Notes under the pieces: generated by a model
Seen by the model: only the letters and a program-made list of their open reading frames with translations
What the model was told of the DNA's origin: nothing
Database searches by the model: none
Source: Laspinema olomoucense D3b
GTDB lineage: Bacteria; Cyanobacteriota; Cyanobacteriia; Cyanobacteriales; Laspinemataceae
Reading direction: 5' to 3'
DNA: 64,000 nt
NCBI RefSeq assembly: GCF_025370785.1
Contig: NZ_JAMXFA010000011.1
Span: 62,001-126,000, forward strand
Shown here: one piece after another, positions 29,135-39,000 of the stretch
Position numbering within the stretch: the stretch's first letter is position 1
Layout of the letters: each line of letters begins with the position of its first letter
Program-made: the position numbers and the translations under genes

Positions 29135-29515
29135 TTAATCGATTCCTAAAATTTCCATTGATTTTTCTAGGACTTCATCGGGGTCAAAGGGCTTAGTCAT
29201 GTACAAATCTGCCCCGGATTCCCTGCCTTTTTGTTTGTCAAACTCTTGACCTTTGGCAGTTAGCATGATAATATAAACATCTTTGATGCCGAGTTCATTT
29301 TTGACCGCATTGCAGACTTCAAAGCCGCTCATTTTGGGCATCATGACATCCAGAAAAACTAATTCGGGCTTTTCGGCTTTGATGGTATTGAGCGCATCTT
29401 CTCCATTGATGGCCGTTAGCAATTCTACCCCCTCCTCTTCGAGTTCTTCTAGGGTTTGTTCCATGAGAATGCGGATATGGGGTTCATCATCCACGATTAA
29501 GATTTTTTTCGCCAT
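29135..29515 (-). CDS. CheY-like response regulator
   Basis: 126 residues, a single receiver domain with no output domain. Asp9-Asp10, phospho-acceptor Asp56 (VFLDVMMPKMSGFEV), Thr in IIMLTAKG, and Lys in MTKPFDP are all present, so it should be phosphorylated. I chose the ATG at 29513-29515 because AGGAGG stands seven bases upstream. An earlier in-frame start would add 14 residues that do not belong to the domain. It lies directly downstream of the giant hybrid kinase in the same direction and may be its target. Confidence 0.93.
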   Translation of the reverse strand: MAKKILIVDDEPHIRILMEQTLEELEEEGVELLTAINGEDALNTIKAEKPELVFLDVMMPKMSGFEVCNAVKNELGIKDVYIIMLTAKGQEFDKQKGRESGADLYMTKPFDPDEVLEKSMEILGID

Positions 29516-29551
29516 ATAACCTCCTATATGGGGTAAACAAAAGACGGTGGA

Positions 29552-29588
29552 ATTCAAACGGGAAAAAGATACTTTGTCCCGTTTGAAT
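29552..29588. repeat. Perfect 12-base inverted repeat between kinase and regulator genes
   Basis: ATTCAAACGGGA (29552-29563) and TCCCGTTTGAAT (29577-29588) are separated by 13 bases. The element sits in the short gap between the giant kinase and the response regulator. It could be a terminator/attenuator that sets the ratio of the two products; there is no T-run. Confidence 0.6.
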
Positions 29589-29622
29589 GGCCTGATTTGT
29601 CAGGGTGTGCTTTTGGGTGCGG

Positions 29623-32600
29623 TTACCTGATAGCACCAGAACCGTCATTATCTAGCCATAAAAATAAGACATTTTCCAGCCCTTTTTCAAAGCGCAAGGT
29701 TTTGACGATTTCGTGATGCTCAGATAGCACAGAATTGAGAACAATCATATCAGGTCCGATCGCCATTGCCTTTTCAATGCATTCTTGACCCGTCGCTGCT
29801 TCCACGACACTGTATCCCTTTGCCTCTAGGACATCGACTAAGGTTTTAACGGCACCGGCATCTTCATCGACCACGATCACGTTCTTTTTGGAAGCCCCTT
29901 TGGACAGTAAGGCCCCGATATTCTCAAACAGTTTTTCGGTATCGATGGGTTTGGTTAAGTAGCGATCGATTCCTAAGCGATATCCCCGTTGTTTATCCTC
30001 AATGATAGATAGGATGATAATGGGGATATCCATCGTTTCCGGGTCATGTTTGAGGACTGCTGCCACATCAAACCCACTGATTTGCGGCATCATTACATCG
30101 AGTAAAATTAGGTCCGGTTTCAGGGATTTGACTTCGGCGATCGCCTCCATGCCATCTTGTGCTTCCCGCACTTGATATCCACAGCTTTCTAATTCTTGAC
30201 GCAACAGAGAGCGAATGTGAGTATCATCATCAACCACGAGAATGGTTTTAACCGAATCCGTTATCCGTTGCGGGGTGGTTACAATTCGTTCTTTGAGTTG
30301 CTTGACAAAGCTATCCAAGTTGAGTTTTTCGAGTTCAGGGGTAACGCTAGACCCGAGGGAGGGTAAGCTAAAGGAGAAGCTACTGCCTCGACCCGGTGTA
30401 CTTTCGACCCAAATTTTGCCGCCGTGATGTTCGATAATTTGTTTACAAATGGGCAGTCCTAGTCCAGTCCCTCGGGGTTTATCTGTGAGGGTATCTCCCA
30501 CTTGTTTAAATTTCTCGAACACTGTATCTTGATACTCTGGGGAGATGCCGATGCCGGTGTCGATAATGCTAACCACCATCTGTTCCTCATTTTGGGTGGC
30601 GCGGAGGGTGACAGTCCCGGTATCGGTGAATTTGACGGCATTGGAGATGAGATTAATTAGCACTTGCAACAAGCGATCGCGATCGCCGCTGACTTGTGGC
30701 AGTTCCGGTTGAATCTCCACCTGCACCTGTAACTGACTGCTTTGAAATAGACTAGAAGTGGAGGCGATCGCCCGTTCGATAAGTTCGCTGAGGGAAATCG
30801 CTTGCATTTGCCACTCTACTTTCCCCGCTTCCATCTTGGCGATGTCTAGCACATCATTAATCAAGTTCGTCAACCGTTCGCCTTCAGAAATAATAATCTC
30901 AATGTTGTCCGTGACTTGCTGCAACGCCCGCTGAGTTTTCTTGTCCGCGTTCTCCAGTGCGCCTACAATCTTGTCATGGAGTTTTTTGTTGACGATTTTG
31001 GCAAATCCCACCACGGAAGTGAGGGGTGTTCGCAGTTCGTGAGAAACCGTCGAGATAAAATCGGTTTTCATGCGATCGACTTCTTTTTCCGTGGTGATAT
31101 CCCGGATCAAGGTGACAGTCCCGATACAGCTAGGACCCTGTTCCTCCCCGGTGGAGTCCGTGACAATCGAAGTGGCGACAGCTTTACCGACGCGATTGCT
31201 CGCTAAAGGGATTTCCGCCGATAGCACTTCCGTGAGGCGTTCCCGGGATTGTGAGACTAAGGCAGCGAGTTCGGAACTCAGTCCCTCCTGGCAATCCTGA
31301 CCCTGTAGTTCGGTGGGGGGTAATCCAAACATTTCTAATAAGGCGGGGTTCAAGCGAGAAATGCGATCGCGCATATCCGTCACCAGCAACCCATCGGCGA
31401 TATTGTTGACGATCGCATTCAAATAAGCGACAGTATCTTGCAACTGGTTTACAGTTCGGGCTAAATCAATGGAAATCGCCGCTTGTCCCGAGAGGAGTCG
31501 TAACACTTCTAGGCGATCGCGCGTAAAAGCACTCCGGGTGAGATTGTTCTCTAAATAAATAATCCCCACCAGTTTTCCTTGATTGACAAACGGTGCACAT
31601 AACAGCGACTTCACCTGATGGGTATTAACATAGCGATCGTTCGTAAATAATCCCTCCCGGAGGGCATCATTTAAAACCACATGAGTTTGAGTCCGCCGGA
31701 CATAATGAATAATCGACCAAGGCAGATCCGCTTTGGCATCTAAAGCGTCAAACCGTAGCTTGACCTCCCGCGATTTTTTGTTCCCATCCACTTCTGCCGC
31801 CAGAATCAGTTTTTCTCTTTCCGCTAACACCAAAAATCCTTTCTGCGCCCCGGCATTTTCGATGAGAATATTCATTAGCTTCTCAACCAGCTTCTCAATT
31901 TGGAGTTCAGAAGAAATCGCTTGAGAAGCTTTAATTACCGTGGCTAAATCCAAAGCGGCGGAACTCCCAAAAGTGGTCGCCGTTGTAATTTGAGCCCGGG
32001 CTGTGCCACTCCGGGAAATGGCAGGCGGGCGTAGCTTTAACTGGGGATATTTTGCTTCTAATTGCTCTACCTTAATTTTAGCTCCCCATTTCGTATAAAT
32101 GGCATAAGCTTCATTCAGGTAAGTGTCGGCAAATTTCTCCTGATGGCGATGGCGATAAAAATTCGATGCCAGTTCGTAGGCTAAGGCTTCTTCGGGCAGA
32201 TAGCCATTTTCTTTCGCCCCCACAATGGCCCGTTCGTAGCCATCCATCGCCTCTAAACTCTGACCTAAAACTCGGGCTTTCTCCGCTTCAACTAACTCAT
32301 ACTTATGCTGGTAATTCATCGGCCCCAGTTCCGCCCATTTCTGCATCTTTTCTTGATTGCATTCCACTTGTTGCAGATACTTCACCTGGTCTGCGGCAGC
32401 AGCGGAAGGATAGGCAGACAACAACACTAAAGAATAGTAAAAGTTGTGAACCGCCATTGTAAAAGCCCCGCTGACGGAACCCGAATATTCAGCGGCCAAG
32501 GTAGCATAAGTTAGGGCAACTTGTCGTTGTTGTAACAAAAAGTTGAGGATAGTTTTGGCCAGATAAACATTAAATAGAGACCATCCATCGTTCGCCTCTT

Positions 32601-35600
32601 TGAGTTTAGGCAAAATCAAGTCTTCGTTAAAAACCTCCCCGACTAACCGATACTTATCCGGGGCTAACCCTTGTAAATTCGCCACCAGTTGTCGCCAGGT
32701 ACTGCCATCATAAAGGGCAATTTCATACTTGAGTTTTTGGAGTAATTCAATATAAGGAGTTTGTTTTCTGGCAACGGTTTCCAGGGACTCTCCACTTAAA
32801 AACAAGTAACTGCAATATTTACAAGCGCAGTAACTAGCATATTCCAAATCTCCCACTTCCAAGCCACTATGTAGCCCTTCTTGTAACGCCTCCACCGCGA
32901 CTATAACCGGCTGCTTCCAATGTTGCACGAAGGCAAACACCATATTATAAACTTGGCATTTGAGGGTTTTTGCTTGAAAACGTTCTAACAATTTCACAGA
33001 AATTTGTGCGGCATAATAGCCGCGTTCGATATCTCCGGACCCACAAAGAAGAGTGGCATACCAACTGTAAGTAAATGCAGCAATAGCAGAATGTCCTTTT
33101 TCCAGACAGCGTTCTAAAGCAGTTAAAACCAATTGGAACCATAATTCTAACTGGCTACTATGTAAAGCCGGGGCCACTAAATTCATGAGAATTCGCATCA
33201 CCGCCAGTTCATAAGGGTCGGTCATTTCCGGCAGTTCGGCAATGCTGTCAATTTCGGGCAATTGTAGGGATTCACTCCGTTCTTTCGAGGCGGGAGTCAG
33301 GAAAACTTCCATCAAATTTAAGGCAGTTAATCCCGTTTGAATCGCTAGACTAATATGATGTTGCGCCGCATACATTTGCATGGAAATTTCATACACTTTC
33401 ACCCGATCCAAAACTGCCTTCGCCTGGTCCAGAATCAAGTCGGCTAAGGTTTGCGCCGCCTCAAAATTTCCATTTAAGTATTCCGCCTCCAAGGTGGAGA
33501 CATAGAGAGAGAGGGTTAATTCATAGTGACTATTCCAGGAATCCTCACCTAAGAGTCGGATGCCCACTTTCAAATAGCGCAAAGCTGCTTCGTAAGCTGT
33601 GGAGGCTTTTGCTTTGTTTCCGGCGATCGCATTCAACTGGGCGAGTTCATCTTTTTCCTCTTGGGTTTTCAGCAGATCCCAGCCATAGTTGAGTTGATTA
33701 ACTAGGGCAAAAATTGTGTCCTCTCGTTCCTCTGGGGGAATATTATTCAGCAGCAGTTTCCCGATTTTAAGGTGAGTTTCTTTTTTCTGATCTTCTTGAA
33801 TCAGCGAATAAGCTGCCTGTTGAACTCGGTCATGCAAAAACTTATAAGAAATGGACTGAGTTTCTAATAAATCAGACAGGGTAACTCCCGTGGGAGACTC
33901 GGAGTTTTCCGCCGGTTCATCCCCAATCAGCAGGGGAATTTTATATCCCGAACTCAGGGGTAAAATTAAGCCGGATTGTAAGGCAGACCAGAGTGAGGCA
34001 GCAGTTGCCATCGGGGAACTTTCATTGACGATCGCCAGGACTTCTAAGGTGAAAGTATTGCCCACACAAGCGGCTAACTGTAAGATATTTTGGGTCGATT
34101 CCGGGAGTTTTTGAATATTGCGGGCCATTAATTCGACCACATTGCGATCGGCAATCCCCACGGCTAAAATCCGGTCCAGATCCCACTGCCAGAGGCCCAC
34201 ACTAAACTCATAACTCAAGAGTTTTTCATCCCAGAGGGTTTTGAGGAGTTGGGTGAGGAAAAAGGGATTACCCTGGGTTTTATGGTAAAGTAGTTCCGCC
34301 AATGGGCGCGATCGGTCCGGTTCATCCAGAGTATCGGCAATCAATTGGTTGACGTGAACCATCTCTAAGGGTTGCAACACAATATGATTAACCGTTGCCC
34401 CCATTGATTGCAACGTTTCCAGGGTTTGCATCAGGGGATGAAGCGCATTCACTTCGTTATCCCGATAAGCCCCAATCAGTAAAAAATATTGTTGGTCTAG
34501 GTCATTAATCAGTTGATAAATTAAGTGTAAAGACGCAGTATCGGCCCATTGTAAATCATCCAGAAAAATCACCAGGGGATGCTCTTTTTTGCAAAAAGTC
34601 TGCAAAAATTGTTGAAACACCCGATTAAAGCGATTTTGGGATTCAATTGGTCCGAGTTCGGCAATCGGCGGTTGGGGTCCCACAATGGCTTCAACCTTGG
34701 GAATCACCTCCACGATCGCCTGTCCATTACTCCCCAAAGCTTCGGTGAGTTGTTCTTGCCAAAAGGTAATGCGATCGGGACTTTCAGTCAAAAGGCGATC
34801 TATCAATTCAGAAAAGGCTTGAATCAATCCAGCATAGGGAATATTTCGTTTATATTGGTCATATTTCCCGGAAATAAAATAGCCTCGCGCCCCGACAATT
34901 GGTTTATGAACCTCGGCCACCAAGGCGGATTTACCAATGCCAGAATAGCCAGAAACCAGCATCATTTCGCTGCTACCTTGAGCAACTCGATGGAAGGTTT
35001 CCATTAACGTTTCCACTTCTTTTTCTCGCCCATAGAGCTTTTGGGGAATCAGCAATTGGCTGGCGCGATCGCGTTCTCCCACGGCAAACGGTTCAATACT
35101 TCCCCTAGCTTCTAATTGTGTTAAACAGGTCTGCAAATCAAACAACAGACCCTGACTGGTCTGATAGCGATCTTCCGCAGTTTTCGCCATCAATTTCATG
35201 ACGATATCCGCTACCGCTTGCGGAACTTGCGGGTTAATTTCATGGGGAGAAACCGCTATTTTGGCAATATGACAATAGATTAACTCTAAGGCATCAACCG
35301 CCTCAAAGGGGACTCGTCCGGTGAGCATTTCATAAAACGTCACCCCCAAAGAATAAAAATCCGTGCGATAATCCACCGCCCGATTCATGCGGCCCGTTTG
35401 TTCCGGAGACATATAGGATAAAGTTCCTTCCAAAACCGTCTCTTGACTCCAAGAACTTTCCGAAGCCAGTCGCATCGCAATGCTAAAATCGGTAATTTTA
35501 ATTTCCCCGGTTTGGGGATTAATAATCAAATTTTGAGGCTTAATATCTTTATGAACAATCTCATGTTCATGGAGTTGCCCCAGACTGGTGGTAAGCTGAA

Positions 35601-35925
35601 TCCCTAGGTGCAAAAACTCGGCGAGGGTGAGGGGTTTTTCGTCCATGCTCTTTTTTAAAGACTGGCCGCCAAAATCCTCCAAAACCAAGGCTAAACTATT
35701 TTGATAGTCGGTCAAGGCTAAAGGCTTGACAATTCCGGCAATATCCAAATTTTTACAAATTTCATACTCATTTCTAAATTTAATCAAGTCTTCAATGGTC
35801 GGAGAGGGAGAAGCCAATACTTTAAAAATGACTGTAGTCCCATCCGTCGCATTATAGCCCCGATAAATGATAGTATTGAGGCCGGTTTCCATCGGTTCAG
35901 CTAATTCATACCCCAGAATATTCAT
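29623..35925 (-). CDS. Giant Ser/Thr kinase-AAA-histidine kinase-receiver hybrid (paralogue A)
   Basis: 2100 residues. Domains in order: protein kinase-like domain (1-270; Lys35, HKDIKPQN, DFS at 146-148); AAA/NACHT-type ATPase (about 295-650, GYSGIGKS Walker A at 326-333, LDDLQWAD Walker B); a long helical TPR-like region to about 1330; GAF (about 1365-1520); PAS (about 1530-1620); HisKA with His near 1629 (TVSHELRTP); HATPase (NLISNAVKFT, GTGLGLPICKQII); a full receiver with Asp near 1942; and a second, cut-off receiver at about 2012-2100. In that last domain the phospho-acceptor Asp is Asn (IVLNSV) and everything after beta-strand 4 is missing. The kinase-AAA-histidine kinase type is common in cyanobacteria; signals and targets are unknown. 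Confidence 0.93.
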   Translation of the reverse strand: MNILGYELAEPMETGLNTIIYRGYNATDGTTVIFKVLASPSPTIEDLIKFRNEYEICKNLDIAGIVKPLALTDYQNSLALVLEDFGGQSLKKSMDEKPLTLAEFLHLGIQLTTSLGQLHEHEIVHKDIKPQNLIINPQTGEIKITDFSIAMRLASESSWSQETVLEGTLSYMSPEQTGRMNRAVDYRTDFYSLGVTFYEMLTGRVPFEAVDALELIYCHIAKIAVSPHEINPQVPQAVADIVMKLMAKTAEDRYQTSQGLLFDLQTCLTQLEARGSIEPFAVGERDRASQLLIPQKLYGREKEVETLMETFHRVAQGSSEMMLVSGYSGIGKSALVAEVHKPIVGARGYFISGKYDQYKRNIPYAGLIQAFSELIDRLLTESPDRITFWQEQLTEALGSNGQAIVEVIPKVEAIVGPQPPIAELGPIESQNRFNRVFQQFLQTFCKKEHPLVIFLDDLQWADTASLHLIYQLINDLDQQYFLLIGAYRDNEVNALHPLMQTLETLQSMGATVNHIVLQPLEMVHVNQLIADTLDEPDRSRPLAELLYHKTQGNPFFLTQLLKTLWDEKLLSYEFSVGLWQWDLDRILAVGIADRNVVELMARNIQKLPESTQNILQLAACVGNTFTLEVLAIVNESSPMATAASLWSALQSGLILPLSSGYKIPLLIGDEPAENSESPTGVTLSDLLETQSISYKFLHDRVQQAAYSLIQEDQKKETHLKIGKLLLNNIPPEEREDTIFALVNQLNYGWDLLKTQEEKDELAQLNAIAGNKAKASTAYEAALRYLKVGIRLLGEDSWNSHYELTLSLYVSTLEAEYLNGNFEAAQTLADLILDQAKAVLDRVKVYEISMQMYAAQHHISLAIQTGLTALNLMEVFLTPASKERSESLQLPEIDSIAELPEMTDPYELAVMRILMNLVAPALHSSQLELWFQLVLTALERCLEKGHSAIAAFTYSWYATLLCGSGDIERGYYAAQISVKLLERFQAKTLKCQVYNMVFAFVQHWKQPVIVAVEALQEGLHSGLEVGDLEYASYCACKYCSYLFLSGESLETVARKQTPYIELLQKLKYEIALYDGSTWRQLVANLQGLAPDKYRLVGEVFNEDLILPKLKEANDGWSLFNVYLAKTILNFLLQQRQVALTYATLAAEYSGSVSGAFTMAVHNFYYSLVLLSAYPSAAAADQVKYLQQVECNQEKMQKWAELGPMNYQHKYELVEAEKARVLGQSLEAMDGYERAIVGAKENGYLPEEALAYELASNFYRHRHQEKFADTYLNEAYAIYTKWGAKIKVEQLEAKYPQLKLRPPAISRSGTARAQITTATTFGSSAALDLATVIKASQAISSELQIEKLVEKLMNILIENAGAQKGFLVLAEREKLILAAEVDGNKKSREVKLRFDALDAKADLPWSIIHYVRRTQTHVVLNDALREGLFTNDRYVNTHQVKSLLCAPFVNQGKLVGIIYLENNLTRSAFTRDRLEVLRLLSGQAAISIDLARTVNQLQDTVAYLNAIVNNIADGLLVTDMRDRISRLNPALLEMFGLPPTELQGQDCQEGLSSELAALVSQSRERLTEVLSAEIPLASNRVGKAVATSIVTDSTGEEQGPSCIGTVTLIRDITTEKEVDRMKTDFISTVSHELRTPLTSVVGFAKIVNKKLHDKIVGALENADKKTQRALQQVTDNIEIIISEGERLTNLINDVLDIAKMEAGKVEWQMQAISLSELIERAIASTSSLFQSSQLQVQVEIQPELPQVSGDRDRLLQVLINLISNAVKFTDTGTVTLRATQNEEQMVVSIIDTGIGISPEYQDTVFEKFKQVGDTLTDKPRGTGLGLPICKQIIEHHGGKIWVESTPGRGSSFSFSLPSLGSSVTPELEKLNLDSFVKQLKERIVTTPQRITDSVKTILVVDDDTHIRSLLRQELESCGYQVREAQDGMEAIAEVKSLKPDLILLDVMMPQISGFDVAAVLKHDPETMDIPIIILSIIEDKQRGYRLGIDRYLTKPIDTEKLFENIGALLSKGASKKNVIVVDEDAGAVKTLVDVLEAKGYSVVEAATGQECIEKAMAIGPDMIVLNSVLSEHHEIVKTLRFEKGLENVLFLWLDNDGSGAIR

Positions 35926-36027
35926 AGTTATTTTTCTTCTAGTAAGTCGTGCGGTTAAAGGGCGGTAACCGTGGGGGATTTACACCGGAAACGGTGTCCG
36001 GGCTATCCTGGGCGTTACTGACCGCCG

Positions 36028-39000
36028 TTAGTTCGTCCCGGGAGCAGGGTCCTGATTTTCCGCAAGCAACAGGAAAAAGACATTTTCTAGGCCCTTCTCA
36101 AATCGCAAGGTTTTGACGATATCATGTCGATCGGAAAATAGAGAATCTACTATAATCATATCAGGTTTGACCGCTCGTGCTTTCTCAAGGCATTCCGGGC
36201 CGCTTGAGGCTTCGGTAACGATATATCCTTTCGCTTCCAGGACATCGGCCAAAAGTTTGACTGCGGAAACATCCTCATCCACAACCAAAACTTTCTTTTT
36301 AGAAGTTTCCTGGGAGAGGAGGAAGCCAATTTGGTTAAGTAAGTCCTCGCGATCAATCGGTTTGGTTAAATAGCGATCGACCCCGAGACGATAACCTCGC
36401 TGTTTATCTTCGATAATTGAGAGGATGGCGATGGGAATATGCAGGGTATTGGGATCATTTTTAAGCACGGCTGCCACATCAAATCCACTAATTTGCGGCA
36501 TCATCACATCCAGCAGAATCAAGTCCGGGGGGATGGCTTTCACCTGGGCGATCGCCTCCATGCCGTTTTGGGCTTCTCGCACGTGATACCCGGACGCTTC
36601 CAATTCCTGGCGCAGCAGGGACCGAATGTGAGCCTCATCATCGACCACCAGGATGGTTTTTGGGCGATCGCGGCGCGGGTGTTCTGGATGGGGGACGATG
36701 GTTTGTTGCAACTGCTGGACTAGGGTCTGGAAGTTGAGTTTAGCCCGGGTGGGTAACTCACTCTCTGGGGTCAGAGGGAGGGTAAAGGAAAACGTTGTCC
36801 CGGATTCTTCCTCACTTTCCACCCAAATCTGACCCTGGTGATGTTCGACAATCTGTTTACAAATCGGTAATCCCAGTCCGGTCCCTTTAGGTTTGTCCGT
36901 CAGGGTATCCCCGACTTGCTTAAATTTCTCAAACACAGTCTCTTGATATTCCGGGGGAATGCCGATGCCGGTATCAATCACGGAGATTTTGAGTTGCTCG
37001 TTCTGGAGTTGCGCCCGGACCGTTACGGATCCGGTCCGGGTAAATTTCACGGCATTGGAGATCAGATTAATTAGCACTTGTAATAACCGATCGCGATCGC
37101 CCATCACTTCGGGCAATCCGCTTTCAATCTCTCGGATTTGCTCCAATCCACTGTTTTCAAATAGGCTGGATGTGGCGGAAAAAGCCCGTTCCACCAGTTC
37201 GGATACCGCCAAGGGCTGCATTTGCCAATCCACTTTTCCGGCTTCCATTTTGGCGATATCCAGAACATCGTTAATTAAATTGGTCAACCGTTCTCCTTCG
37301 GAGATAATAATATTAATGTTATCTCCCACTTGGGCGACAGCTTTTTGGGTTTTGCGATCGGACTCCTGGAAGCTGGGTAAAATCTTGTCTTGGAGTTTTT
37401 TCTGGATCAGTTTGGCAAAACCGACCACGGAAGTGAGGGGAGTCCGCAGTTCGTGAGATACGGTAGAGATAAAATCGGTCTTCATGCGATCGATTTCTTT
37501 CTCCGTTGTGATATCTCGAATCAGGATCACCGTCCCAATACAGTGGGCAGCATCCGCTTCTGATAACTCCTGGGGTAAAATAGAAGTCGCCACGGCTTTC
37601 CCGACGCGCTCAAAGGCGAGTTCTACTTCCGCTGTGATCACTTCGTTAGGAGAAGTGACACTCTGGGCGATCGCTTGAGCGAGGTCCAGGGGCAAAAGTG
37701 CGGAACAATGTTTCCCCACCGTCTCACTCTCAAGGCGGTCAAACATCGCCAGCAGGGCAGGATTGACGCGGGTAATCTGACCCCGGGCATCGGTAACCAG
37801 CAGTCCATCGGCAATATTCGTGATAATCGCACTTAAGTAGGCGACGGTATCCTGTACTTGTTTAACCACCCGGGCCAATTCTAGGGAAATGGCTGCCTGT
37901 GCGGATAACATTCGCAGGACTTCCAGGCGATCGGGGGTAAAGGCACCGGCTGCCCGGTTATTTTCCAAATACAGTAACCCGACGCGCTTGCCTTGATGGA
38001 CAATCGGGGTACATAAAACCGATTTGACTTGATGGCGGACAATATAGGATTCGGTGGTAAACAGTCCTTCTTCAAGGGCATTATTCAGCAACAGGGGTTT
38101 TTGGGTGCGATCGACATAGTGAATTAATCCCAAGGGCAGATCGGAGGAATTTTCTAGGGGAATTGAGGGCAGTAAGGTAACTTGATCATTCTCTACAGTT
38201 CCCTCAGCCACCCGGACAAATTTACCCTGACGATGGAGGAGTAAATGCCCTTTTTGAGCGCCTGCATTTTCGATGAGAATATGCATTAATTTTTCCAGCA
38301 AAGTTTCTAAGACTATTTCTGAAGAAATCGTTTGCGAGGCTTTCATAACCGTAGCGATATCCAGTAAAGCCGCATTGCCAACGGTGGTGGCGTGTTCTCC
38401 CGTTAGGGTTGAACTGAAGTCTCCCGAGGCGCTGTCTCGAATGGATGCTCGGACTAACAGGTCCGGATAAGTTTTATCGAGTTGCTGAACCTTAGCGGTC
38501 GCCCCCCACAGACTATAATGATAACGCGCATCGGTCAAATAAGTTTTGGCAATTTTCAGACGTCCTAAGCCTAGATAAAACTTGGCTGCCAGTTCGTTGG
38601 CGATGGCTTCAATTTGCAAATATCCCTGTTCTTGGGCGCTGGCGATCGCCTGGTCATATAGTTCCATTGCCTCTAACGGGCGCTCGCTAATTCGGGCTAT
38701 TTCTGCCTCAACCAACAGATACTTATGGAGAAAATTCTCTTTCCCAGTTTCTGCCCACAGTTTGAGGTTTTGGCGATTTTCCTGGAGACTATTCCACAGG
38801 CTGGGTTTTTCCTCCTCCTGCACTGTTGGATACAGGGCAGTCAGAATCAAGGAGTAATAAAAATAATGTTGAGTCATGCTGAAAAAGCCAAAATTTGTTC
38901 CAATGGTTTCATCAGCTTGACGGGCAACTATCAACGCCGTTTGATAGTCTTCCTGGAGAAACAATACTAGACTCTTGAGCATCCAAAACCAATTCATGCC

